A stretch of DNA of 62,051 nucleotides, from positions 1 through 62,051 of the forward strand of contig NZ_BMTV01000039.1 in the NCBI RefSeq assembly GCF_014649855.1, read 5' to 3'. Positions 15,897 to 22,593 of the stretch are shown here, piece after piece (positions within the stretch are counted from its first letter, which is position 1; every line of letters starts with the position of its first letter). The translations under genes were made by a program, and so were the position numbers. The stretch is from Streptomyces roseolus. GTDB taxonomy: Bacteria; Actinomycetota; Actinomycetes; Streptomycetales; Streptomycetaceae. Under the pieces are notes generated by a model. That model did no database searches, had not been told where the DNA came from, and saw only the letters and a program-made list of their open reading frames with translations.

Positions 15897-16772
15897 TCAG
15901 TTGGCGTCGCGGCCTTCGAGGCGTTCGACACGCTCCTCCAGCTTCTCGATCCGCTCCAGGGCTCGTTCCAGCTTGTAGGTCAGATCCGCCACTTCGGCAG
16001 CTGCCGGGAACTCGTTCTGCGGAGCAGTCGACGCTTCGTCCGGCTCGTCCGGCGGCTGCACCGTGACCGGTACCTCTGTGCCGAACTCGCCCCCCACGAC
16101 GACATACGCCATCGACCCGTTGCGCTGGTGAGCCTTCTTCATCCTGCCCTCCAGGGTAAGGAAGGTCAGGGCCTGGTCTGCGGATTCCGGGTCGCCGCCG
16201 ATCGTGTCGACCACCTCGTCCACGGTGACTCTGGCGCCCCTGGCCAGTGATCCGTCTCTGATCTTGCGGACCAGGCGGCCGTGGGTGAGCTGGGTGGCGA
16301 AGCCGTGGTCGTCCCAGTCGCGTACGTAGACCTCGTCGCCGGGCAGCTCACCGGGGTATCGCAGGAGGAAGTTGCCGGCCAGCAGGGCGATGGCGTTGGT
16401 GACCACGTTGAGCGGCACCGCATAGTGCTCCGCCAGGACCTCGCGGGCCGGGAGCCGGGAGCCGGGAGCCAGAGTGCCGGAGTAGATCTGCTGTGTGAGA
16501 TCGCCGGCGACCTTCTCGAAGGCGTCCTCGAAGTCGGCCGAGCGCGTGACGAACGTGCCGCGCCCCTGGCGGGCGATGACCCAGCCCTCGTTCCTGAGCA
16601 GCCGGATCGCCTTCTGCACGGTCAGGCTCGATGCCTTGTAGGTCTGCATGAGCTGGCTCTGCGTCGGCAGGAGCTGGCCGGGTCGCAGTTCGCCGTCCCG
16701 GATCTGCTGCCGCAGGTCGTCCGCGATGCGTTCGAACGTCAAGCGCGCTTCGTCAGCAGCAGCCATGTCCAT
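15897..16772 (-). CDS. Double winged-helix GntR-type regulator (291 aa)
   Basis: Two GntR winged helices in tandem: residues ~10-75 (LTFERIADDLRQQIRDGELR, LPTQSQLM, VQKAIRLLRNEGWVIARQGR) and a looser copy at ~85-170 (FEKVAGDLTQQIYSGTLAPG). A middle domain and a C-terminal coiled coil (LERALERIEKLEERVERLEG) for dimerisation follow. It sits divergent to the SCO3933-like/tra/rep operon across a region with four GGATGGA boxes, so it is the best candidate for the transfer repressor of AICE-1 (KorSA role). AICE-2 has its own tandem winged-helix regulator in the same relative place. Confidence 0.75.
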   Translation of the reverse strand: MDMAAADEARLTFERIADDLRQQIRDGELRPGQLLPTQSQLMQTYKASSLTVQKAIRLLRNEGWVIARQGRGTFVTRSADFEDAFEKVAGDLTQQIYSGTLAPGSRLPAREVLAEHYAVPLNVVTNAIALLAGNFLLRYPGELPGDEVYVRDWDDHGFATQLTHGRLVRKIRDGSLARGARVTVDEVVDTIGGDPESADQALTFLTLEGRMKKAHQRNGSMAYVVVGGEFGTEVPVTVQPPDEPDEASTAPQNEFPAAAEVADLTYKLERALERIEKLEERVERLEGRDAN

Positions 16773-16868
16773 CCCTGGTCCCAGTCCGATTCCACCAGCC
16801 GCGGGCCGCTCGCTGCCTGTCGTGTTTCACCAGTTCAGCGGCCTCATTGGTCAGGGTAACCGCCGTAT

Positions 16869-16922
16869 GGATGGACCACCCCACGAACGGATGGAACTCA
16901 ATAGGGATGGACTTAGGATGGA
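16869..16922. promoter_or_regulatory. Four tandem GGATGGA boxes, likely operator
   Basis: GGATGGA occurs at 16869, 16889, 16905 and 16916 on the plus strand, steps of 20, 16 and 11 bases, between the divergent GntR gene and the transfer operon. Iterated direct repeats here suggest cooperative binding by the tandem winged-helix regulator. Confidence 0.55.
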
Positions 16923-16991
16923 ATGAATGTAGGGTTGCGGCACGCGATCACCCACACGGGTGACTCGCACCCCTCTACCTGGAGGTTTGCC

Positions 16992-17327
16992 GTGAAGACC
17001 ATGCCCATCGACCAGTCCCAGGCCCTGGTGATCCTGGCCTCCGAGTCCCGGCCGCACTTCAAGGACCGCGAAGGTCAGCAGCCCGCGATCGACCGGGCCA
17101 CCGGCGCCCACCTGCACCTGGTGGACGTGATGTTCGCCTTCAACGGCCGCGCCGAAGTGATCACCGTGAAGGTCCCGGAGACGGGTCTCGGCAAGGGCCT
17201 GAAGGTCGGTCTGCCGGTCGTTTTCACCGGGCTTGTCGCGTCGGCCTGGGAGAACGAGATCAACGGTAAGGACCGGCACGGTATCTCGCTGCGCGCCGAC
17301 GCCGTCACCGCCAAGGTCGGTGCCTGA
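16992..17327 (+). CDS. SCO3933-family regulatory protein (111 aa)
   Basis: The GTG follows GGAGG by six bases. The beta-rich sequence (QALVILASESRPHFKDREGQ, LVDVMFAFNGRAEVITVKVP, TGLGKGLKVG) matches the small proteins encoded just before the FtsK-like transfer gene in many Streptomyces AICEs and grouped as SCO3933-family regulators. The motif KVPETGL is shared with its counterpart in AICE-2 (ITVPETGL). The stop overlaps the tra start. The exact role (transfer regulation or DNA-binding accessory) is not settled. Confidence 0.75.
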   Translation: MKTMPIDQSQALVILASESRPHFKDREGQQPAIDRATGAHLHLVDVMFAFNGRAEVITVKVPETGLGKGLKVGLPVVFTGLVASAWENEINGKDRHGISLRADAVTAKVGA

Positions 17328-18655
17328 TGACCGGGAACTCCCTCGGGCTCGCGCTCCTGGCCGTGGTCGGCCTCGGCGTGGTCGGGCTGCTGGGCTGGGC
17401 GGGGTACTGCTTCGCCCGCTGGTACCGGGCCGATGCCGAGACCCGGGTCAGTCTGAGGCAGGCGCGGCGGATGCGGTGGGGTTGGAAGCGGCTCGCGCCG
17501 ATGCTCGGCCTGGCGGTCAAGGACGCCACCCCGACCGTGCTCCAGCAGTACGCCCCACAGGAACAACCACCGAAGCCGCGCGTGCTGGTCCCGCGCCTGC
17601 ACACCCGCGCCGACACCTTCGGCGTCACCGTCACCGCCGATGCCCTGCCGCAGGTCGGGCTCAGCGCCTGGCAGGACGCCAATGAGGGCCTGTGCGACGC
17701 CTGGGGCATGCGGCGCATCCGGATCAGCCAGCCCAAGCCCGGAATGATCGTCGCGCGCGGCTTCCGGCGCGAGCCGCTGGAAGCGGTGATCCGCTCACCA
17801 CTCCTCGGCCCGGACGGCTCCCCCGTCTGCCGACCGGGGCAGTTCGTCTCCACCGATGACGTGCTGCTCGGCTGGGACGAAGACGGCACCCCCATCGTGC
17901 TCAACCTCGCCTACTCCGCCCACGCCCTCATCGCCGGCCTCACCCGCTCCGGCAAATCAATCACCGTCAACACCCTCCTCGCCTACGCCTCCCTCATGCG
18001 GGACGTGCGGCTGATCGTGATCGACCCCAACCTCGCTGCGGTCGCGCCCTGGTGGCGTACCGCCTCCAAGGTCTCCGACGCCACCCATCCCGACGAGCCG
18101 ACCGAGATCCTGCGCTGGGTGCGCGAGGAGATGCAACGGCGGGAGAGGCTGTTCTGGTCCGGCCGTACCGACCGCATCACCGAGTTCAGCCCCGAACTGC
18201 CTCTGTTGCTCGTGGTGATCGACGAGGTCGCGAACTACACCCGCCACCCCGACCGCAAGGCCCGCGAACGCTTCGAGGCCGAGCTGCTGGCCATCGCCAG
18301 CCAGGGCGCCAAGTTCGGTATCCGGCTGTGGCTGCTCACCCAGAAACCCTCCGCCGACGTGCTCACCACCGCCGTACGCACCAACCTGTCCGCCCGGATC
18401 TGCCACCGCGTCGACACCATCGAGGACTTCCTGCACCTCTTCCCCGACGGCCGGGACCTGGACATCACCGCCGCCGACCGCACCATGCCCCAGGGCGTCT
18501 CCATCGCCTCCGTCGGCGACATGCGCACCCCCGTCCGGCTGCGCTCGGTCTACCTGCCCACCGAAGCCTGCTGGCAGATCAACGACCTCATGTGCGCCGA
18601 AGGGCTCAAGGTCCGCGACCTGCCCGACCACGTCGACCTGGACAAGGCCGCGTGA
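17327..18655 (+). CDS. traSA: TraSA-like FtsK/SpoIIIE DNA translocase (442 aa)
   Basis: The transfer protein of actinomycete conjugative elements: a single hexameric pump that moves double-stranded DNA between mycelial cells. A transmembrane segment at residues ~6-30 (LALLAVVGLGVVGLLGWAGY) anchors it. The FtsK ATPase core has Walker A GLTRSGKS around residue 210 and Walker B LLLVVIDEVAN around 295, then SQGAKFGIRLWLLTQKPSAD, typical of TraSA/TraB. It lies in an operon with the SCO3933-like gene (ATGA overlap) and is followed by rep. It is clearly diverged from the AICE-2 copy, so the two elements have independent histories. Confidence 0.88.
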   Translation: MTGNSLGLALLAVVGLGVVGLLGWAGYCFARWYRADAETRVSLRQARRMRWGWKRLAPMLGLAVKDATPTVLQQYAPQEQPPKPRVLVPRLHTRADTFGVTVTADALPQVGLSAWQDANEGLCDAWGMRRIRISQPKPGMIVARGFRREPLEAVIRSPLLGPDGSPVCRPGQFVSTDDVLLGWDEDGTPIVLNLAYSAHALIAGLTRSGKSITVNTLLAYASLMRDVRLIVIDPNLAAVAPWWRTASKVSDATHPDEPTEILRWVREEMQRRERLFWSGRTDRITEFSPELPLLLVVIDEVANYTRHPDRKARERFEAELLAIASQGAKFGIRLWLLTQKPSADVLTTAVRTNLSARICHRVDTIEDFLHLFPDGRDLDITAADRTMPQGVSIASVGDMRTPVRLRSVYLPTEACWQINDLMCAEGLKVRDLPDHVDLDKAA

Positions 18656-18705
18656 CCGCCGCCTCCCGGTCCCGCTTCGCAGTGATCCCCGGCAAGGGCG
18701 TGTAG
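18652..18705 (+). CDS. Possible 17-aa peptide after tra
   Basis: The GTG overlaps the tra stop (GTGA) and encodes MTAASRSRFAVIPGKGV. Only the coupling to tra and good codon bias speak for it; AICE-2 has no equivalent. Confidence 0.3.
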   Translation: MTAASRSRFAVIPGKGV

Positions 18706-18750
18706 TCGCCAAACCCTCGCCCCTGCCGGGGGCTCCCTCCCATCCATCCA

Positions 18751-18766
18751 CGGCACACGTGTGCCG
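18751..18766. promoter_or_regulatory. Perfect 16-bp palindrome upstream of rep
   Basis: CGGCACACGTGTGCCG, 24 bases before the rep start. It is perfectly symmetrical and the strongest dyad of AICE-1; a plausible operator for the rep-xis-int operon or a part of the replication origin. Confidence 0.5.
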
Positions 18767-18789
18767 CAGTGCAGAGAGATCCCGCCAGG

Positions 18790-20136
18790 ATGCCACCGCA
18801 CACCCCGACCACCACAATCCCCCGACCCGAACCGACCGCACCCGCGCTGCCCACGTTCACCGGGTACCGGGACCTGCTCGGCCTGATACGGCAGCTGTCC
18901 TCGCTCGGCGGCTGCGCCCAGCCCATCCGGCTCGAAGGCCACCGCACCGAGATCGACGCCTTCACCGGCGAGATCCTGCACGAACTGAAGTCCAAGGACC
19001 TCCCTGCCGGACATCTCCTGGTCCGCTGCGGCAACCGCCGCACCACCCGCTGCCCCTCCTGCGCCGAGCTCTACCGCCAGGACACCTACCACCTCATCGC
19101 CGCCGGCCTGCGCGGCGGCAAGAACATCCCCGAACAGGTGGCCACCCACCCCCGCGTCTTCGCCACCCTCACCGCGCCCTCATACGGCCCCGTCCACGGG
19201 CGACGCGTGGGCGGCTCCGCCCGCTGCCGCTGCGGACGCACCCACACCAAGGGCGACCCGCTCCTCGGCGCCCCTCTCGACCCCGAGCGGTACGACTACA
19301 CCGGCGCCGTGCTGTGGAACGCCCACACCCCGGCCCTGTGGGCCCGCTTCATGCTCCACCTGCGCCGCACCATCGCCGCCGCCGCTGGTGTCTCGCAACG
19401 ACTGCTCTCCAAAGTCGTCCGGGTCTCGTACGCCAAGGTCGCCGAGTACCAGCAGCGCGGGCTGATCCACTTCCACGCCGTGATCCGTCTCGACGGCCGC
19501 GCGGGCCCCTACACCCCGCCGCCCGCCTGGGCCACCCCCGAACTCCTCGCCGACGCCATCCGGATCGCGGCCACCCGTGCCCACATCGACGGGCCCGAAA
19601 TCAACGGCCGCGCCCGCTCCTTCGCCTTCGGCGAGCAGATCGACACCAGGATCATCCGGTCCTCCGCCTTCCAGGGCGGGACCACGATCACCGAGGGCAA
19701 GGTCGCCGGATACGTCGCCAAGTACGCCACCAAGGGCACCGAAGCCGCGACCGGCACCCTCGACCACCGGCTGAAGAGGATCACCGACCTCTGGTTCGAG
19801 TCCGTACCCGAGCACGCCGCCCGCATGATCCGCACCGCCTGGACCCTCGGCGCCCGCGACGACCTCAAGCACCTGAACCTGCGCAAGTGGGCCCACATGC
19901 TCGGCTTCCGCGGCCACTTCTCCACCAAGACCCGCGCCTACTCCACCACCCTCGGCGCCCTCCGGGCCGCCCGAGCCGCCTGGCACCGCCGCCACACCCC
20001 TCCGCCCTCCCCGACCACCCTCGTCATCGCCGACTGGGCCTATGACGGCACCGGCCTCACTCCCGATCTTGAACGCCTCGCCGCACTCATCCACGGCGGC
20101 CCGACATGCGAACAGGGAGTGACAGCCGGTGCGTGA
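18790..20136 (+). CDS. repSA: RepSA-type replication initiator (448 aa)
   Basis: Rolling-circle initiator of pSAM2-like elements. Visible parts: N-terminal recognition region, a zinc-finger-like CGNRRTTRCPSCAELY, LTAPSYGPVHGRR (motif I), VAEYQQRGLIHFHAVIRLDG with the metal-binding HFH pair (HUH motif), and GYVAKYATKG with the likely nicking tyrosine(s) around residue 310. The C-terminal MLGFRGHFSTKTRAYS is the signature of this family. The ATG was chosen because GAGAG lies nine bases upstream; a GTG 21 bases earlier is possible. The gene overlaps xis by eight bases. The related AICE-2 Rep has an additional CxxC insertion. Confidence 0.88.
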   Translation: MPPHTPTTTIPRPEPTAPALPTFTGYRDLLGLIRQLSSLGGCAQPIRLEGHRTEIDAFTGEILHELKSKDLPAGHLLVRCGNRRTTRCPSCAELYRQDTYHLIAAGLRGGKNIPEQVATHPRVFATLTAPSYGPVHGRRVGGSARCRCGRTHTKGDPLLGAPLDPERYDYTGAVLWNAHTPALWARFMLHLRRTIAAAAGVSQRLLSKVVRVSYAKVAEYQQRGLIHFHAVIRLDGRAGPYTPPPAWATPELLADAIRIAATRAHIDGPEINGRARSFAFGEQIDTRIIRSSAFQGGTTITEGKVAGYVAKYATKGTEAATGTLDHRLKRITDLWFESVPEHAARMIRTAWTLGARDDLKHLNLRKWAHMLGFRGHFSTKTRAYSTTLGALRAARAAWHRRHTPPPSPTTLVIADWAYDGTGLTPDLERLAALIHGGPTCEQGVTAGA

Positions 20137-20314
20137 CGACGAACTCCTCACCGTCCCCGAGGCGATGGCCCGCCTCAAGATCGGCCGCTCCGCCCTCTAC
20201 GACCTCCTGCGCACCCGCCGCCTGGCCTCGCTGACCATCGGCCGCGCCCGCCGCATCCCCACCCACGCCCTGGACGACTACGTCAAGCGCCACCTGGAAG
20301 AAGCCGCCCGATGA
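20129..20314 (+). CDS. xis: Excisionase, MerR-like helix-turn-helix (61 aa)
   Basis: LLTVPEAMARLKIGRSALYDLLRTR is the winged helix-turn-helix of Xis/AlpA-type proteins that bend att DNA and direct the integrase toward excision. The GTG start lies inside the end of rep and the stop overlaps the int start (ATGA), the standard rep-xis-int arrangement of AICEs. It is nearly colinear with the AICE-2 xis but clearly diverged. It appears intact, although its integrase is split. Confidence 0.85.
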   Translation: MRDDELLTVPEAMARLKIGRSALYDLLRTRRLASLTIGRARRIPTHALDDYVKRHLEEAAR

Positions 20315-20559
20315 CCGCCCCCAAGCGAAAGAAGGCCCGCGCCAACGGCGAAGGCACCATCTACCAGCGAAAGGACGGCCGCTGGGAAGCTGCCGGCTAT
20401 GTCCTCGCCGCCGACGGCAGACGAAAGCGTGTCCGTGTCTACGGCACCACGCGCAAGAACGCGGCTGACAAGCTCACCGAGAAGATCGCCGACAGCAACC
20501 GCGGGCTGCCGGTTGCCACCGCTGACAGCACGCTCGGTGACTACCTGACGTACTGGCTA
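20311..20559 (+). pseudogene. int: Integrase of AICE-1, first 83 codons (split gene)
   Basis: Starts ATG overlapping xis and encodes KRKKARANGEGTIYQRKDGR, KRVRVYGTTRKNAADKLTEK and DYLTYWL: the arm-binding N-terminal domain of a tyrosine recombinase, colinear with the AICE-2 integrase. It stops exactly at a CTA codon whose TA is the target duplication of IS-A. The next codon (GGC) and the remaining 339 aa are found at 46000-44981 on the minus strand, beside IS-B. Joined across the TA, the reading frame and residue count match the AICE-2 integrase (422 versus 421 aa). Confidence 0.9.
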
Positions 20560-20667
20560 AGGGCTGTCCCGCAAAGGGTCGGTGGGGCGAGGGTCAGCTG
20601 AAGGCGCCGATGCGGGCTGGGTGGATACCGTGTAGAGGTTCATGGAGGCAGCGGTCTTGGGGGACAA

Positions 20668-20979
20668 GTGGGACGCAGCAGGTTGCCTGTGGAGAATGTG
20701 GGCGCCGGCGACCTCTGGCTCTTTGTCGAGCCGTACGGTGAGGACTACTGGCTGAAACCCGGGGAGGTCTTCACGGTCGCTCCGGAGGTTGAGGGCATCG
20801 ATGTCTGGTTCTCTACCGCTGTCAGTCAGGAGGGCATCACGGTGTGGCTCTATGAGGACGGTGACCCAGCCAAGGTCGTCCTGGAATACACAGTGACTGA
20901 CGCGGACGGCAAACGGCTGGAGTGCGGGCACCAGAGACCCCCGGAGCCGGCGGGCTCCGGCGCGGCTGAGCCGGGCTGA
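20668..20979 (+). CDS. Passenger protein of IS-A (103 aa), unknown
   Basis: The GTG start is preceded by GGGGGAC. A small acidic beta-rich protein: GDLWLFVEPYGEDYWLKPGE, EVEGIDVWFSTAVSQEG, VVLEYTVTDADGKR. No signal peptide. It lies within the terminal repeats of IS-A, convergent with the transposase, so it is cargo. Small Trp-rich acidic proteins of this kind are frequent near Streptomyces toxin/immunity loci, but no family is recognised. Confidence 0.6.
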   Translation: MGRSRLPVENVGAGDLWLFVEPYGEDYWLKPGEVFTVAPEVEGIDVWFSTAVSQEGITVWLYEDGDPAKVVLEYTVTDADGKRLECGHQRPPEPAGSGAAEPG

Positions 20980-20988
20980 ATCCCTCGC

Positions 20989-21759
20989 TCATCGGCTGAG
21001 TGCGAGGTTGTGCAGGCGGGCGATGCCTCTCATCGCGTGATGGACGCCGTCGCCCTTCAACCGGCAGTCTCGGAGGATCTTCCAGGTCTTCATGCGGGCG
21101 AAGGCGTGCTCGACACGGGCGCGGACCTGGCGGTGGGAAGCGTTGTGCTCTTCCTTCCAGGCCGGCAGTTCGCTCTGCCCGCGCTCACGGCGGTGCGGGA
21201 TGAGCAGGCCGGTGCCCCGGTAGCCGCCGTCGGCGATCACGGTGGTGCGGCCGACGGCGTCCTCGGCTCCGGACAGCGCCCACGCCTTGCAGTCGTTGCG
21301 GTTGCCGGGCAACGGCCGGCCGACCACCACGACGCGCCGGGTGTCGGCGTCGATGACGACCTGGTGGTTGGTGGAGTACCGGTAGTTCTTCGATCGCTCG
21401 GCCACCGTGTGGTCGCGAGTGGGGACCAAGGTGCCGTCCACGATGAGGACGGTGCTCTTGCGGAATCGCCTGCGGGGCTTGAGCGCGAGCAGGGGGCCGA
21501 GGTGGCTGACGATGCGGTTGGCCGCGGACTTCGAGACGCCGAACAGCGGGGCGAGCTGCCGCAGCGTCAAGTTGGTACGCCAGTAGGCCGTGACCAGCAG
21601 CACCCGGTCCTTCAGCGGTAAGCTCCACGGCCGGCCTCTGCGAACCGCGTCAGCCCCCTCATGCCGCAGCTGTGCCACCAACGTGCCGAAGGAGCGGGGG
21701 CTCAACCCGGTGAACGGGGCTATCCAGGACGGCTGTGACGCCGTGATCACACCAGCCAC
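20989..21759 (-). CDS. IS5-family transposase of IS-A (DDE_Tnp_4 type, 256 aa)
   Basis: The N-terminal helix-turn-helix (LRQLAPLFGVSKSAANRIVS) is followed by the DDE_Tnp_4 catalytic core: first Asp in LIVDGTLVPTRDH, second Asp in VIADGGYRGTG and the Glu in RARVEHAFARMKTWK. It ends GIARLHNLALSR-stop. The GTG at 21759 gives VAGVITASQPSW, matching the IS-B enzyme in length (256 aa each). The open frame is intact, so the enzyme may be active. Confidence 0.88.
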   Translation of the reverse strand: MAGVITASQPSWIAPFTGLSPRSFGTLVAQLRHEGADAVRRGRPWSLPLKDRVLLVTAYWRTNLTLRQLAPLFGVSKSAANRIVSHLGPLLALKPRRRFRKSTVLIVDGTLVPTRDHTVAERSKNYRYSTNHQVVIDADTRRVVVVGRPLPGNRNDCKAWALSGAEDAVGRTTVIADGGYRGTGLLIPHRRERGQSELPAWKEEHNASHRQVRARVEHAFARMKTWKILRDCRLKGDGVHHAMRGIARLHNLALSR

Positions 21760-21801
21760 TGCGGGAGCCTGACACGGTTCACGCAGTGGCTGGTGCGTTG
21801 A

Positions 21802-22236
21802 TCACTTGCTGGACAGGCGAAGGTCGCCGGACCAGGTCTCACACCGGACACGGCCGGAGTCGAAAGTGATCTCCAGTGCAATCCGCCCGTTGCCCCGGAC
21901 GCTCTCTTCGCTGACTGCCAGTACCGTCTCGCCGAGGTGGCCGGCGAACGGGGTCTCGCCGCTGTTCGGTGCCACCTTGACGCGGCCTGACTCCGCCATG
22001 TCGTATCCCGCGAAGGGGGCCGATGTCTCCACGATCAGGCACCAGTCCGACCCGGTCGTGATGCGCGTGGCGACCGCTTCGCTGTCGATCAGCCACACGT
22101 CCAGCGGGCCGGACGGAGCCTCTGAGTCGTAGAGGTGCCACGAGGCGACCACGTGCTCAAGACGGCGTCCGATCAGGTAGTCAGGACGCACGCCGGCCCC
22201 GTGCAACGGGCACTCGCTTCCCCTCTTCGACTCCAC
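21802..22236 (-). CDS. Passenger protein of IS-A (144 aa), unknown
   Basis: Lies between the transposase start and the right terminal repeat. Begins MESKRGSECPLHGAGVRPDY and continues DVWLIDSEAVATRITTGSDW, GRVKVAPNSGETPF, EITFDSGRVRCETWSGDLRL: a cytoplasmic, beta-rich small protein. The pattern recalls Streptomyces proteins annotated as hypothetical or immunity-like. It is clearly cargo, transcribed in the same direction as the transposase and away from the IS end. Confidence 0.6.
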   Translation of the reverse strand: MESKRGSECPLHGAGVRPDYLIGRRLEHVVASWHLYDSEAPSGPLDVWLIDSEAVATRITTGSDWCLIVETSAPFAGYDMAESGRVKVAPNSGETPFAGHLGETVLAVSEESVRGNGRIALEITFDSGRVRCETWSGDLRLSSK

Positions 22237-22293
22237 GCGTCGACCGTACCGTCAGGCGAACCTCCAGCTCACGTCCTTATACGGGACATCCCT

Positions 22294-22486
22294 TAGGGAA
22301 AAGCGACTTCCCACTCCCCGGCTCTGGCTGGACGCCCGACGGGCTGGCCGATGCGAGACTCCCCCACTGGGAGCAGATGCCGCACATCTCCAGGTTGGTG
22401 AACTCCTCGACCGCGATGATCACCTCGCTGCGGACGAGGAGGCTGGCCACTCCGAGGTACTGACCGCAGTTCCCACGGTGCAGCAT
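22294..22486 (-). pseudogene. Small ORF interrupted by IS-A
   Basis: Minus-strand frame from ATG at 22486: MLHRGNCGQYLGVASLLVRS, EVIIAVEEFTNLEMCGICSQ and on to GSGKSLFP, then into IS-A. If its interrupted end (TA at 22294) is joined to the sequence beyond IS-B (TA at 47548), the frame continues NLVGPDQIQS-stop. That supports the two outer IS ends once sharing one target. The gene itself is not recognised and may extend further upstream. Confidence 0.35.
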
Positions 22487-22542
22487 CGGATGCCAGTGAA
22501 CTGCGCAGGCCGCCCAGCCCGGATGGGGGGAGGTATACAGGC

Positions 22543-22571
22543 GGAGGGCCCGGCTGCCGTCCGGGCCCTCC
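22543..22571 (-). terminator. Terminator of the FG-GAP protein gene
   Basis: Perfect stem GGAGGGCCCGG/CCGGGCCCTCC with a seven-base loop, about 25 bases after the stop codon of the 1066-aa gene. Confidence 0.85.
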
Positions 22572-22593
22572 TTCGTGTCACCCGCCTCGGTTG

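Larger units (their letters stand above)
13945..20559 (+). mobile_element. AICE-1, pSAM2-type integrative element (main part; integrase end inverted away)
   Basis: From att-like core B rightward: two small DUF-type genes, two GntR regulators, an SCO3933-like protein, an FtsK/TraSA-type transfer ATPase, a replication initiator, an excisionase and the first 83 codons of the integrase, all in the order of pSAM2-like elements. The missing 339 codons and the matching core C are at 44958-46000. Rejoined, the element is about 7.7 kb. Its two cores share the central GGCAACGC variant, different from AICE-2. It lacks the SpdB and Nudix genes that AICE-2 has. Confidence 0.8.
20560..22293 (-). mobile_element. 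IS-A: IS5-family element with two passenger genes
   Basis: Terminal repeats AGGGCTGTCCCG (left) and CGGGACATCCCT (right) differ at one position and are both flanked by TA. It holds the transposase gene (-), a 103-aa gene (+) at the left and a 144-aa gene (-) at the right. Its left end is joined to the N-terminal half of int. IS-B at 46-47.5 kb has the same architecture and closely related ends and transposase but different cargo. Confidence 0.8.
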
